Assembly (NCBI GenBank): GCA_964550025.1 | Contig: CAZJYI010000160.1 | Location: 1 to 23,942, forward strand | Direction of reading: 5' to 3' | Source of the DNA: CAZJYI01 sp964550025 | Lineage (GTDB): Bacteria > Verrucomicrobiota > Kiritimatiellia > UBA8416 > CAYOBW01 | DNA length: 23,942 nt | Shown: positions 1 through 7,106 of the stretch, in pieces | Position numbering within the stretch: position 1 is the stretch's first letter | Layout: each line of letters opens with the position of its first letter | Translations under genes and position numbers: made by a program | Notes under the pieces: generated by a model | What the model saw: the letters and a program-made list of their open reading frames with translations, nothing else | Told to the model about the DNA's origin: nothing | Databases searched by the model: none

Positions 1-13
1 GGTGTCATTGAGG

Positions 14-40
14 CACCAAGTCACCAAGTCACCGAGTCAC
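14..40. repeat. 8-bp tandem repeat array (CACCAAGT family), copy 1
   Basis: Units CACCAAGT, CACCAAGT, CACCGAGT and a partial CAC run head to tail with an exact 8-bp period. The array ends one base before the ATG of the GH95 gene, where a Shine-Dalgarno sequence would be expected, and no purine-rich ribosome binding site is visible. The same unit, written GTCAYCRA, recurs at 2336-2416 and 9614-9645. Confidence 0.85.
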
Positions 41-41
41 A

Positions 42-2348
42 ATGGAACCAACCCGGAAAACCGACGCTCCCCTCCCTTGCCCCGAACGCGGATTCGTCAG
101 CTCGCGGCCGGCCGAGACGTGGGAGGAAGGTTTGATCTGCGGCAACGGCACGATCGGCGCCAACGCCCTCAGCCGGCCCCTCGACGAGCGGATCATCTTC
201 ACCCACGAACGTCTCTTCATGCCGATGGCCCCCCCCGTTGAGCCCCCCGACAACGCCGCACACCTTGGGGATATTCGGCGGCTCATCGACGAGGGCGAGT
301 ACCGCCAGGCCTGCGAGCTCCAGTTCAAACTCTCCGGACAGAAGAGCTTCATGTACCCGGATTTCTTCGTCCCCGCCTTCGACCTGACCATCAAGAGCGA
401 ATCCCGGGGGGAGATCCGCGACTACGCGCGGTCCGTGGATTTCCAGACCGGCGAAACCGCCGTGCACTGGGCCGACGACCGCGGCGTATTCGAGCGCCGG
501 ATGTTCGTCTCGCGCCGCGACGGCGTGGCCGTGCTGCTGCTCACGGGACCGGCGCCCGGCGGCCTCGACTGCCGGTTCGCGCTGGAACCTCGCGAGCCGA
601 GTGAGGAGTTTAACAAGGACAGCGACATCAACAAACGCTCGGACGACATGTTCAAAGAGCATATCTGCGATATCGAAGCCACGTCGGACAGTTCGCTGCT
701 GACCTATCGCAACCGGTTCACCAAGGCCTATCCCGGCAGCATCCAGGCACTGGAAGGCGTGGCGCGAATCGTCACGGGCGCCGGCCGAATCCTGATCCTG
801 CTCGACATCCGTCCGGTCTACGAACCGGGGCAGAGCGAGATCGACTCCATGACGGCCTCTCTCGACGAACTGCCGGCGGACTACGCCCTGTTGCTCGGAC
901 GTCACGCGAAGCTTCACGGCGAGCTCTTCAAGCGCGTGCGGCTTGACCTCGGTGGCGGCGGAGACCACAGCCGGACGACCGAAGAGCTGCTCGAGTCATC
1001 GAGTATGGACGCACCCAATCTCGCCTTGCTCGAGAAGGAGTTCGACGCCGGCCGTCACAACATCATCTCGGCCACGGGCGAACTGCCGCCGAACCTGCAG
1101 GGCGCCTGGGGCGGCACGTACGTGCCCGGCTGGGCCAGTGACTACACCCACAACGGCAACGTCCCCTCCGCCATCGGCGCCAACCTCGCGGGCAACATGC
1201 CGGAACTGATGGCGGCCTACACCGGCTACATCGAGTCGCTGGTCCCGGACCTGGAGACCAACGCGAAACACATCTTCGGCGCACGTGGCGTCGTGCTGCC
1301 TTCGCGTTCGACCACCAACGGATACAACAACGCGCTGGCGCCCAACTTCGCCGGCGGCATGTGGGTCGGCGGCGCCGGATGGGCTGCGCGCTTCTTCTAC
1401 GACCACTACCTCTACACCGGCGACCGCGAGTTCCTGGCAGAACACGCCCTGCCGTTCATGGAGAAAGTGGCCGCCTTCTTCGAGGACTATCTGTATGAGG
1501 GGGCGGACGGGAAGTTCGTGTTCTCGCCGACCCAGTCGCCCGAAAACACCCCGGGCAACACCAACTCTCAGGCATCCTTCAACGCCACCATGGATATCGC
1601 CGTCGCTCGGGAACTCCTGCAGAACACCATCGCCGCCTCCCGCGAGCTGGGCCGCAACGCCGACCGGATCCCGCATTGGGAAACCATGCTCACGAAGCTG
1701 CCCGACTACATGATCGACGAGAACGGCGTCATCAAGGAGTGGCTGACGCCGAAGCTGGAGAACCACGACGACCATCGGCATGCGTCCCAGCTCTATCCTC
1801 TTTACTACGGCCTTCCGGACGAGATTGCCGACAGCCCGGCCCTGCGCGGCGCGTTCCGCAAGGGCATCGAGCATAAGCTCGACAAGCACTGGCAGGACAA
1901 CCAACGCGGCTTCATGTCGTTCGGGCTGGTTCAACTTGGGCTGGCCGCCGCCAGTCTCGGTGAAGGGGAACTGGCCTGCCGCTGTATCAGGCACCTCGTG
2001 AACCGCTTCTGGCTCAACAACCTGGCCTCGATGCACAACCACCGCTCACTGTTCAACATGGACATCAGCGGCGGCATGCCCGCGGTCATTATCCCGATGC
2101 TGGTTGCCTCCGAACCGGGGAAGATCCGGCTGCTCCCCGCGCTGCCGGCCGCGTGGCCGTCCGGCAGCATCGAAGGGGTCCTATGCCGCGGCGGCATTGA
2201 AATCCGGCGCCTGCACTGGACCCCGGACCGGGTCGAGGTCGCCGTGGTTTCAGAACGTCAACAGGACATCACGCTTGAGCTGGCGGGGGTCACCACCCGG
2301 CTTTCGCTTCCGGCGGGTGAAACCGCAACGGTGGAGATGACCCGATGA
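42..2348 (+). CDS. GH95-like alpha-L-fucosidase family protein
   Basis: Probable cytoplasmic glycoside hydrolase of family GH95 (inverting alpha-L-fucosidases and alpha-L-galactosidases), 768 residues, close to the family's usual length. The N-terminal beta-domain carries the GNGTIGA motif (residues 34-40) followed by an ERIIFTHERLF segment, which matches the family's 'GNGrlGA...ERiqLNEdtlW' signature. In the (alpha/alpha)6 barrel, N371 and N373 (HNGN), E501 (SPTQSPEN) and D674 (NMDISGG) sit where the catalytic Asn pair, general acid Glu and Asp of characterised GH95 enzymes fall. HRHASQLYPLYYG (578-590) and LLPALPAAWPSG (697-708) are further family motifs. There is no signal peptide. The start is the first ATG after an 8-bp repeat array and has no Shine-Dalgarno, so an upstream start outside the window cannot be ruled out. 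It converges on the SASA/GH29 operon, which suggests a fucosylated-glycan locus. The exact sugar specificity is inferred only. Confidence 0.9.
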   Translation: MEPTRKTDAPLPCPERGFVSSRPAETWEEGLICGNGTIGANALSRPLDERIIFTHERLFMPMAPPVEPPDNAAHLGDIRRLIDEGEYRQACELQFKLSGQKSFMYPDFFVPAFDLTIKSESRGEIRDYARSVDFQTGETAVHWADDRGVFERRMFVSRRDGVAVLLLTGPAPGGLDCRFALEPREPSEEFNKDSDINKRSDDMFKEHICDIEATSDSSLLTYRNRFTKAYPGSIQALEGVARIVTGAGRILILLDIRPVYEPGQSEIDSMTASLDELPADYALLLGRHAKLHGELFKRVRLDLGGGGDHSRTTEELLESSSMDAPNLALLEKEFDAGRHNIISATGELPPNLQGAWGGTYVPGWASDYTHNGNVPSAIGANLAGNMPELMAAYTGYIESLVPDLETNAKHIFGARGVVLPSRSTTNGYNNALAPNFAGGMWVGGAGWAARFFYDHYLYTGDREFLAEHALPFMEKVAAFFEDYLYEGADGKFVFSPTQSPENTPGNTNSQASFNATMDIAVARELLQNTIAASRELGRNADRIPHWETMLTKLPDYMIDENGVIKEWLTPKLENHDDHRHASQLYPLYYGLPDEIADSPALRGAFRKGIEHKLDKHWQDNQRGFMSFGLVQLGLAAASLGEGELACRCIRHLVNRFWLNNLASMHNHRSLFNMDISGGMPAVIIPMLVASEPGKIRLLPALPAAWPSGSIEGVLCRGGIEIRRLHWTPDRVEVAVVSERQQDITLELAGVTTRLSLPAGETATVEMTR

Positions 2349-2416
2349 CCGGGTGACTCGGTGACGCCGCGCAGGAAGCACCGGGGTCACCAGGTCACCC
2401 AGTCACCAAGTCATTC
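2336..2416. repeat. Inverted pair of 8-bp repeat arrays between convergent genes; possible bidirectional terminator
   Basis: Left array: GATGACCC, GATGACCG, GGTGACTC, GGTGACGC (2336-2367). Right array: GGTCACCA, GGTCACCC, AGTCACCA, AGTCATTC (2385-2416), which is the reverse-complement unit. The two halves can pair over about 15 bp with two mismatches, around a 20-30 base loop. The stop codon of the + gene (2346-2348) and that of the - gene (2411-2413) both lie inside the repeats. A role as a two-way terminator is inferred from position. No T-tract is present. Confidence 0.7.
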
Positions 2417-4828
2417 CCCCACGGGCGGCAACTTCTGCTCTTCCAGCCACACGCTGATGTGCCCTCTCGGGTAGACATCGGTGCGGGGGTGCTTGAAGCG
2501 CAGGAAGCTCATGACGGCGATGGTTACCTTGCCGTCTTTGAACGCCGGTAGGGCGTTGGCATAGATGTGCGCCCCGCGCGGCTGTCCGCCCTGGCGCTTG
2601 TACACGCCATGCCCGGACTCGGCCAGGAGCTTGCCGTCCGCATACAGCGCAAAACCCTCGCCGGCATTCACGTGGCAGCTTCCGCCCACCACGATGCGAT
2701 AGCGGTGCCCGTCTTTCAGCGGCGGCAGCTCGACGGTCTTGCGCATCAGGATCACTTCCTTCTCCCAGAGCGTCTTTGGCGCGGTGCCGCAGCCACAGTG
2801 CGACTGGGTGCAGGATTCACTCAGCGGCGCCAACTCGCCCTTGAGCTGACCGAACGGCGCCGCGCTGCCCTTCCAGCCGGCCTTCTTCGCGTCGAACTCC
2901 GGCGCGAACCAATCCTCCATTCCGGCGGGACAGGTTACCTTGCGGTAACGCGCTCCCTTGGCCTTGTCCATCTCCTCCGGCGGGTCGAAGGTGACGTAGT
3001 CCCACGTGCCGCCTTTCATGTCCGGGCCAAAGGGCTTCCAGTCGTACTCGTCGATCCCGACCGCACGGTAGTAGGCATTCGCGCCGTCGATGCTGTCCAT
3101 CAGGAACTGGTTGGCGCGCTTCGGCTTCTCACCCTTGACGGCGGCAGCCAGCGCGGCCTTGTTCCGCGGATCGTTGACGTATGTCGCCAGCATCCCGTCG
3201 GCAATGATCGGCGCCACGGCGGTCTTCGACGCGGCCACCTGCTCCTCGGTCGGCTCGGGCTTCTCTGCGGAGGCCGTCTCTGGTGCGGAGGCCTGCGGGA
3301 ACGTCTCGGCCTTGCCTCCGAGCAACCCGACCATGGCCCGGCCCAGCGCATCGCCGGTCAGCATGTAGGTTTCGGCATTGTGGTTGTAGTGGTATCCCGT
3401 CCCCGTCGGTGACTCGGCGGCATCGCGCCAGAAGCCGCGCGCGTCCACGGACGCCACCGTCCCGGCAAACTCGGGATGCTGCTTCGGGTCGCCAACCGCC
3501 ATCTGCGCGGCGTGGACGCCGTGGTAGTTCTCCGACAGATTCCAGCCGTCGAACGCGACCGTTGCAACGACTGCCCGCATATCCGGTGCCTTGAACTCCT
3601 TGCGCAGGTCTTTGATCAGGTTGACCAGATGATCCTCGTACTCCTCCTTGGTCTTCCCCGCGTCCTTGTGCCCCTGGAACCAGGCGAACCCGGCGATTTC
3701 GTAGCCCTGCCCGCCGTAGTCCGGAACCACCTGGTCGATCTTGCCGAGAATGGTGTTCACGCCCTTGACCATGAGGTCCCACTCCTTGCCCTCCCATTCG
3801 TTGGGGGGCGTCGAACGACCGTTCGAAGGCGGCTTGAAGTCGAACGTCAGCGCCCGGTTGCCCATCGAAGTCTCGATCAGCAGCACGTGTTCGTCGTGAA
3901 ACGTGCCCATGACGTAGCCGAACGGCACCTCGGGTCCGATGAACTTGCCGTTCGAGGTGGCGCTCAGGGGGCACCAGCGTCCCTCTGCCGCGATGCGCGC
4001 TTCCGCGTAAGTCACGTCATTGCGCACCGTCCACTTGCCCTCGTCGTCGATCATCCACGGGAACTTGCCCTCTTTCTTCGTGAGCGTCTCGAGGTCCCCT
4101 TTGCCCGGCAGATCGATCTGTTCCAGCCAGAACGCCGCGGAACCGCCCTTCAGGTACGTGATCGTGATCGGGTAGCGTTTGCCCGCTTCGAGCTCGACCT
4201 TCTCGATTACCGGCGTGCCTCCAACGTCCTTGCGATAGACCTCTTTGCCGTCCAGGACAACAATGGCGTGCGTGCTGTCCCTGAAGCCGGGATGAAAGGT
4301 ATAGGTGCCCGCAGCCGGCACTTCGATGCAAGCCTTCGCGACGATCGTGTGCGGACCGTCGATCGCGGGCAGCTTCTTCGCCACCGTGCCCAGCGGGAAC
4401 GACGCAGCCTTGGCCGGCGTCATCGTTTCATACTTCGCATTCGGATCGTATGCCCCCTTGTAGACGGCGGCCATGGCGCCTTTCCGGATCTTGGGGTCTT
4501 CCGACCCGTAGATCCCGAAGGCCGCCAGGTTGTGGTACGCGCGTCCCACCCGGATCGGGCCGGGGATGGCACCCGGATCGGCCGTCAGAAAGATGCTGTT
4601 GAAGTGAGGCCTGGCGCCCTCCAGTTGGCCGAACCCCACCATGTTGGACTGCCCCGCCAGGATGTACACCTTGACCGGTTTGTTTGCATCCCCCGGCTTG
4701 CCGTCGGGGCGAGGGAGGTTCAGAGGGACAGTCCCGGCAACCGCGCGAACACCGAGCGCGGCGAGCAACAGCACCGTGAGCGGACTGCGTGCGAATCCGC
4801 CACGAATCCGTGTGTTTCTGGTTCTCAT
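2411..4828 (-). CDS. Secreted sialate O-acetylesterase-like (SASA) carbohydrate esterase with inserted beta-domain
   Basis: Probable secreted SGNH-type carbohydrate acetylesterase, 805 residues. A basic N-terminus and hydrophobic stretch (SPLTVLLLAALGVRAVAG) form a signal peptide. The SASA domain begins at VYILAGQSNM (residues 54-63); Ser61 of GQSNM is the expected nucleophile. WFQGHKDAG (383-391) is the family's 'WyQGE' block, and HYNHNAETYMLTGDALGRAM (480-499) probably carries the catalytic His. Between about residues 90 and 260 the SASA fold is interrupted by a beta-rich PA14/carbohydrate-binding-like segment (YTFHPGFRDSTHAIVVLDGK). A further 300-residue C-terminal region (about 505-805) has no family I recognise. 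The ATG at 4828 is chosen over one 15 bases upstream because GGAAGG lies 8-13 bases before it and it overlaps the GH29 stop codon as ATGA, which implies translational coupling. Removal of O-acetyl groups from glycans is inferred from the family. Confidence 0.85.
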   Translation of the reverse strand: MRTRNTRIRGGFARSPLTVLLLAALGVRAVAGTVPLNLPRPDGKPGDANKPVKVYILAGQSNMVGFGQLEGARPHFNSIFLTADPGAIPGPIRVGRAYHNLAAFGIYGSEDPKIRKGAMAAVYKGAYDPNAKYETMTPAKAASFPLGTVAKKLPAIDGPHTIVAKACIEVPAAGTYTFHPGFRDSTHAIVVLDGKEVYRKDVGGTPVIEKVELEAGKRYPITITYLKGGSAAFWLEQIDLPGKGDLETLTKKEGKFPWMIDDEGKWTVRNDVTYAEARIAAEGRWCPLSATSNGKFIGPEVPFGYVMGTFHDEHVLLIETSMGNRALTFDFKPPSNGRSTPPNEWEGKEWDLMVKGVNTILGKIDQVVPDYGGQGYEIAGFAWFQGHKDAGKTKEEYEDHLVNLIKDLRKEFKAPDMRAVVATVAFDGWNLSENYHGVHAAQMAVGDPKQHPEFAGTVASVDARGFWRDAAESPTGTGYHYNHNAETYMLTGDALGRAMVGLLGGKAETFPQASAPETASAEKPEPTEEQVAASKTAVAPIIADGMLATYVNDPRNKAALAAAVKGEKPKRANQFLMDSIDGANAYYRAVGIDEYDWKPFGPDMKGGTWDYVTFDPPEEMDKAKGARYRKVTCPAGMEDWFAPEFDAKKAGWKGSAAPFGQLKGELAPLSESCTQSHCGCGTAPKTLWEKEVILMRKTVELPPLKDGHRYRIVVGGSCHVNAGEGFALYADGKLLAESGHGVYKRQGGQPRGAHIYANALPAFKDGKVTIAVMSFLRFKHPRTDVYPRGHISVWLEEQKLPPVGE

Positions 4829-5793
4829 TTCTCTTCCTTCCACAGCTTGCCGACCTCCGCCAGCGTTTTGAGACTCGATTCTATGATCCTGCCATTGCGA
4901 TCCGGACCCACATTCAGCAGGAAGTTGGAGTTCCTGTTGTGCGCTTTGCCCATGTGCCCCGTGACGCCCTGTGCGCTACCCGCGCGGAATCCCTCGTTCC
5001 AGAACCACTTCTGCTCTACTTTCCAGCACGTCTCGCCGGGAGCCCTGTTGTCCTCGGGGAAATGCCTGCATTCCTTCACGGCGATGTCCGCGAACGGCGT
5101 TCCCTTCTTGCCCCAGTCCCACCAGTTCGAGCTCGTCAGGAGGCCGGAACGCAGTCCTCGGAAAAAGGCCCGCGCTTCACCCGGGGGCATGATCTTGTCA
5201 TCGAGAGCATCGTTCCATATGTAGAAAACGTCGGGGTACTTCTCGACAAGCTCGGCGATCTGCTTCTTCTGGAATTCGATCTGTTCTTCAACGGTGTGCT
5301 TCGCAGGATCGCACTCCGGGGGCAGCACTTTGAACTTGCCCTTGTTCTTGCCGGCGTCGAATCCCGGATGGCGCCAGCAGTAGTACAGCCCCACCTTCAG
5401 TCCCCTGCTCTTGAAGGACTGAATGAACTGTTCGACGAGGTCCTGCTTGTAGGGGCAGTCGGGATGCATGACGTCATAGGTGGTATGCTTGCTGTCCCAC
5501 AGGCAGAAACCCGCAACGTGCTTTGCCGTCAGAACACCGTATGTCATACCGGCAGCTACCGCCGCGTCCGCCCAGGCATCCGTGTCGACCTTGCCGCCGG
5601 GGTCGAAATCGGCCGGGCTGTGATAGCCCGCCACCCATTGCGTGTTCTTGTAGGTCGCCATGTTGTAATGGATGAACATGCCGAACTTGAGTTTGAGAAA
5701 ACCGTCCTGCAGAGCTTCCATCTTGTCCTCCGCTCCCGCGTGCGCTGCCATCATCGCCAGGGAAACCACGATGCCCAACATGATACTCTTCAT
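4825..5793 (-). CDS. Secreted GH29-like alpha-L-fucosidase
   Basis: Retaining alpha-L-fucosidase-type hydrolase (GH29), 322 residues. It starts with a cleavable signal peptide (MKSIMLGIVVSLAMMAAHAGA). Family blocks in order are FGMFIHYNMATYKNTQW (37-53), LTAKHVAGFCLWDSKHTTYD (88-107, the 'H.GF.lW.S..T.y' block), LKVGLYYCW (132-140), YIWNDALDD (191-199) and FLLNVGPDRNGRI (291-303). D195 in IWND occupies the position of the nucleophilic Asp. The segment GETCWKVEQKWFWNEG (253-268) aligns with the family's 'WE.cmTi..sWGY'. The protein is shorter than typical GH29 enzymes (about 400-500 residues) and has no C-terminal beta-sandwich. It is the first gene of a two-gene minus-strand operon with the SASA esterase. 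The acid/base residue is poorly conserved in this family and cannot be assigned here. Confidence 0.88.
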   Translation of the reverse strand: MKSIMLGIVVSLAMMAAHAGAEDKMEALQDGFLKLKFGMFIHYNMATYKNTQWVAGYHSPADFDPGGKVDTDAWADAAVAAGMTYGVLTAKHVAGFCLWDSKHTTYDVMHPDCPYKQDLVEQFIQSFKSRGLKVGLYYCWRHPGFDAGKNKGKFKVLPPECDPAKHTVEEQIEFQKKQIAELVEKYPDVFYIWNDALDDKIMPPGEARAFFRGLRSGLLTSSNWWDWGKKGTPFADIAVKECRHFPEDNRAPGETCWKVEQKWFWNEGFRAGSAQGVTGHMGKAHNRNSNFLLNVGPDRNGRIIESSLKTLAEVGKLWKEEK

Positions 5794-5906
5794 GATACCT
5801 CCCCAGGGTGTTTCCGGTTGGAATCAGTGTCGCGAGAAGATAGCAGCCGTAGCCCGGCATAGGAAGCGAGAGATTGCGACAGCGGATGTGGACTTTTGCG
5901 ACAGTT

Positions 5907-5933
5907 GGGGGGCGGCCGGTTTTTTGGGGGGGG
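5907..5933. other. Homopolymer tract G6...T6G8
   Basis: A run of six G (5907-5912) and a T6-G8 run (5920-5933) lie between the four-helix gene's downstream repeat array and the GH29 start. Long homopolymers are rare elsewhere in the window. They may be slippage-prone or an assembly uncertainty, and no function is shown. Confidence 0.5.
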
Positions 5934-5945
5934 AGGAGATCGGTC

Positions 5946-5995
5946 GCTGCCGGTAGCGGTCGATTGCCGTCGAATGCTGTCGACTGCGGTCGATT
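5946..5995. repeat. 10-bp repeat array downstream of the four-helix gene
   Basis: Five head-to-tail 10-bp units: GCTGCCGGTA, GCGGTCGATT, GCCGTCGAAT, GCTGTCGACT and GCGGTCGATT (consensus GCNGTCGANT). The array ends six bases before the stop codon of the minus-strand four-helix gene. A related array lies on the other side of that gene at 6771-6830, in opposite orientation by its consensus, although the palindromic TCGA core makes orientation ambiguous. Confidence 0.85.
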
Positions 5996-6001
5996 CTCCC
6001 G

Positions 6002-6742
6002 TTAATTGCAGTTCACAATCCCTCGGCAGGCCGGGTATTCCGTGCAGCCCCAGAACGGCCTGTTGTCTTTTCGGGTATGGCGCAGGCGGGTTGGGGCGCC
6101 GCACTGCGGGCACTTGGGGCCTTCCTGGGCGCGGCCGTCTTGCTCCGCCCGTGCCTTGCTGCGCACGCTGCTCATACGTTCGCGGAATCCACCGTGCTCG
6201 ACGAATTCATCGCCGATCTTTCGGATGTACTTGTCCATCATGTTGAGTGTGCGCGAGATCAGGATCAGCAGCGCGTTGGCCCGCACATCGCCGTCTTCAG
6301 CGGACAGCTCCGGCTCGAACTTCCGGAGCTGCGCCAGGACGTGCAGGCAGAATCCGCGGTTGATATCGTTGCCGTAGTCCGGTTTGTCCAGCCGTATCCC
6401 GTAGATACGCTGCGCCTCCGGGCTCTCCATTGCCCATGGCGCTTGCCACTGCATCATCAGCCACTTGTTGTAGTCGTCCCGGAGTTCGCAGAGGCTTGCC
6501 CGGGCCACGTCAAGAAGCTCCGTCGCGCTTGCGTAGGAAGTCATCAGCCGTTCCGAGCCCTCGGCGAAGTTCCTGCAACCCGATCGTGCTGCGTGTGTCA
6601 TCTGCGCATAGGTGCGTCCGCCGGGATCGTTACGAAGGCTGAGAAAACGGTTACAGAAGTGCCCTGTGCCGAGCTCGATAACGTTTGCCACAACGAACGC
6701 GTCAAGGTAGCGGTAGCCGGCGCATTTGCGGAATAGATCCAT
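6002..6742 (-). CDS. Four helix bundle suffix-domain protein with C-terminal topoisomerase-type zinc ribbon
   Basis: A 246-residue protein of unknown function. Residues 1-180 are helical. The RTYAQMTHAARSGCRNFAEG segment (43-62) resembles the conserved block of the four-helix-bundle family that includes proteins encoded in 23S rRNA intervening sequences, and distantly Avd of diversity-generating retroelements. The C-terminus is a four-cysteine zinc ribbon of the DNA topoisomerase I type (C211-C214 and C233-C239, with PFWGCTEYPACRG), which suggests nucleic-acid binding. A weak AGAGGGG lies about 10 bases before the ATG. The gene stands alone, flanked closely on both sides by arrays of a 10-bp repeat, and looks like a repeat-bounded cassette unrelated to its carbohydrate neighbours. 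No reverse transcriptase or template/variable repeat pair is visible, so it is not a recognisable retroelement. The family call is confident; the biological role is unknown. Confidence 0.82.
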   Translation of the reverse strand: MDLFRKCAGYRYLDAFVVANVIELGTGHFCNRFLSLRNDPGGRTYAQMTHAARSGCRNFAEGSERLMTSYASATELLDVARASLCELRDDYNKWLMMQWQAPWAMESPEAQRIYGIRLDKPDYGNDINRGFCLHVLAQLRKFEPELSAEDGDVRANALLILISRTLNMMDKYIRKIGDEFVEHGGFRERMSSVRSKARAEQDGRAQEGPKCPQCGAPTRLRHTRKDNRPFWGCTEYPACRGIVNCN

Positions 6743-6770
6743 GGTGTTGCGACCCCTCTTTTGAACTGCG

Positions 6771-6830
6771 GTTTCGGTCGTCGTCGATAGCTATCGACTG
6801 CAATCGGCAGCAATCGAAAGCTACCGAAAC
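6771..6830. repeat. 10-bp repeat array upstream of the four-helix gene
   Basis: Six 10-bp units on the plus strand: GTTTCGGTCG, TCGTCGATAG, CTATCGACTG, CAATCGGCAG, CAATCGAAAG and CTACCGAAAC. On the coding strand of the four-helix gene the consensus reads GCTNTCGATT, the same motif as the 5946-5995 array read on the plus strand. The array begins 28 bases upstream of the gene's start codon, so it lies in its probable promoter or leader region. Confidence 0.8.
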
Positions 6831-6882
6831 CCTCCACGGATTTCCAACCGTTTCTCGCGCGGGCACGGGTTGTGTTTGCCCG

Positions 6883-7084
6883 ATGAATCTGCCATTGTAC
6901 CTCCCAAACGAACACGCCATGCGCCCTGCACAACCCGTCATCGACGGTCCCCCAGGACCTTCTCTTCGCACTGGACTTCACGGCGGAGGAACTGAGAGAG
7001 CGGCGCGCCGTAGCGGAAGACGCCAAGTCTTCCGATTTCGGAGGTCGGAACGCTTGGCGTGTTCCGCTACGGAGAACGCGTTGA
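6883..7084 (+). pseudogene. Possible decayed coding remnant
   Basis: From the ATG at 6883 a coding-like start (MNLPLYLPNEHAMRP) is followed, in another frame entered near 6947, by DLLFALDFTAEELRERR and a stop at 7082-7084. Both segments look more protein-like than random and would be joined by a single frameshift. The end of the second segment is encoded by the large palindrome at 7008-7072, which may have inserted into it. I do not recognise the family. This is a weak call. Confidence 0.2.
7008..7072. repeat. 65-bp imperfect palindrome (REP/MITE-like), candidate terminator
   Basis: The left arm CCGTAGCGGAAGACGCCAAG (7008-7027) pairs with 7053-7072 at 19 of 20 positions. An inner TTCCGA (7030-7035) pairs with TCGGAA (7045-7050), leaving a 9-base loop. 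It lies 34 bases past the stop of the minus-strand URO-D gene. It may terminate that transcript or be a dispersed palindromic element. No T-tract follows on the minus strand. Confidence 0.8.
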
Positions 7085-7106
7085 GACCACACGACGGTTC
7101 GCACTC

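Larger units (their letters stand above)
6743..7106. other. Non-coding stretch with repeat array and large hairpin
   Basis: A 364-base gap between the four-helix gene start and the URO-D stop. It contains a 10-bp repeat array (6771-6830), a large imperfect palindrome (7008-7072) and, between them, possibly a decayed coding fragment. No intact gene is supported. Confidence 0.6.

Noticed and set aside
3476..5224. Long plus-strand open frame opposite the SASA and GH29 genes
   Set aside because: It is an antisense shadow of two well-supported genes in high-GC DNA, rich in Arg and Val with no domain.
6002..6742. Diversity-generating retroelement, based on the four-helix (Avd-like) protein
   Set aside because: No reverse transcriptase, template repeat or variable repeat is visible. 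The zinc-ribbon fusion is not typical of Avd.
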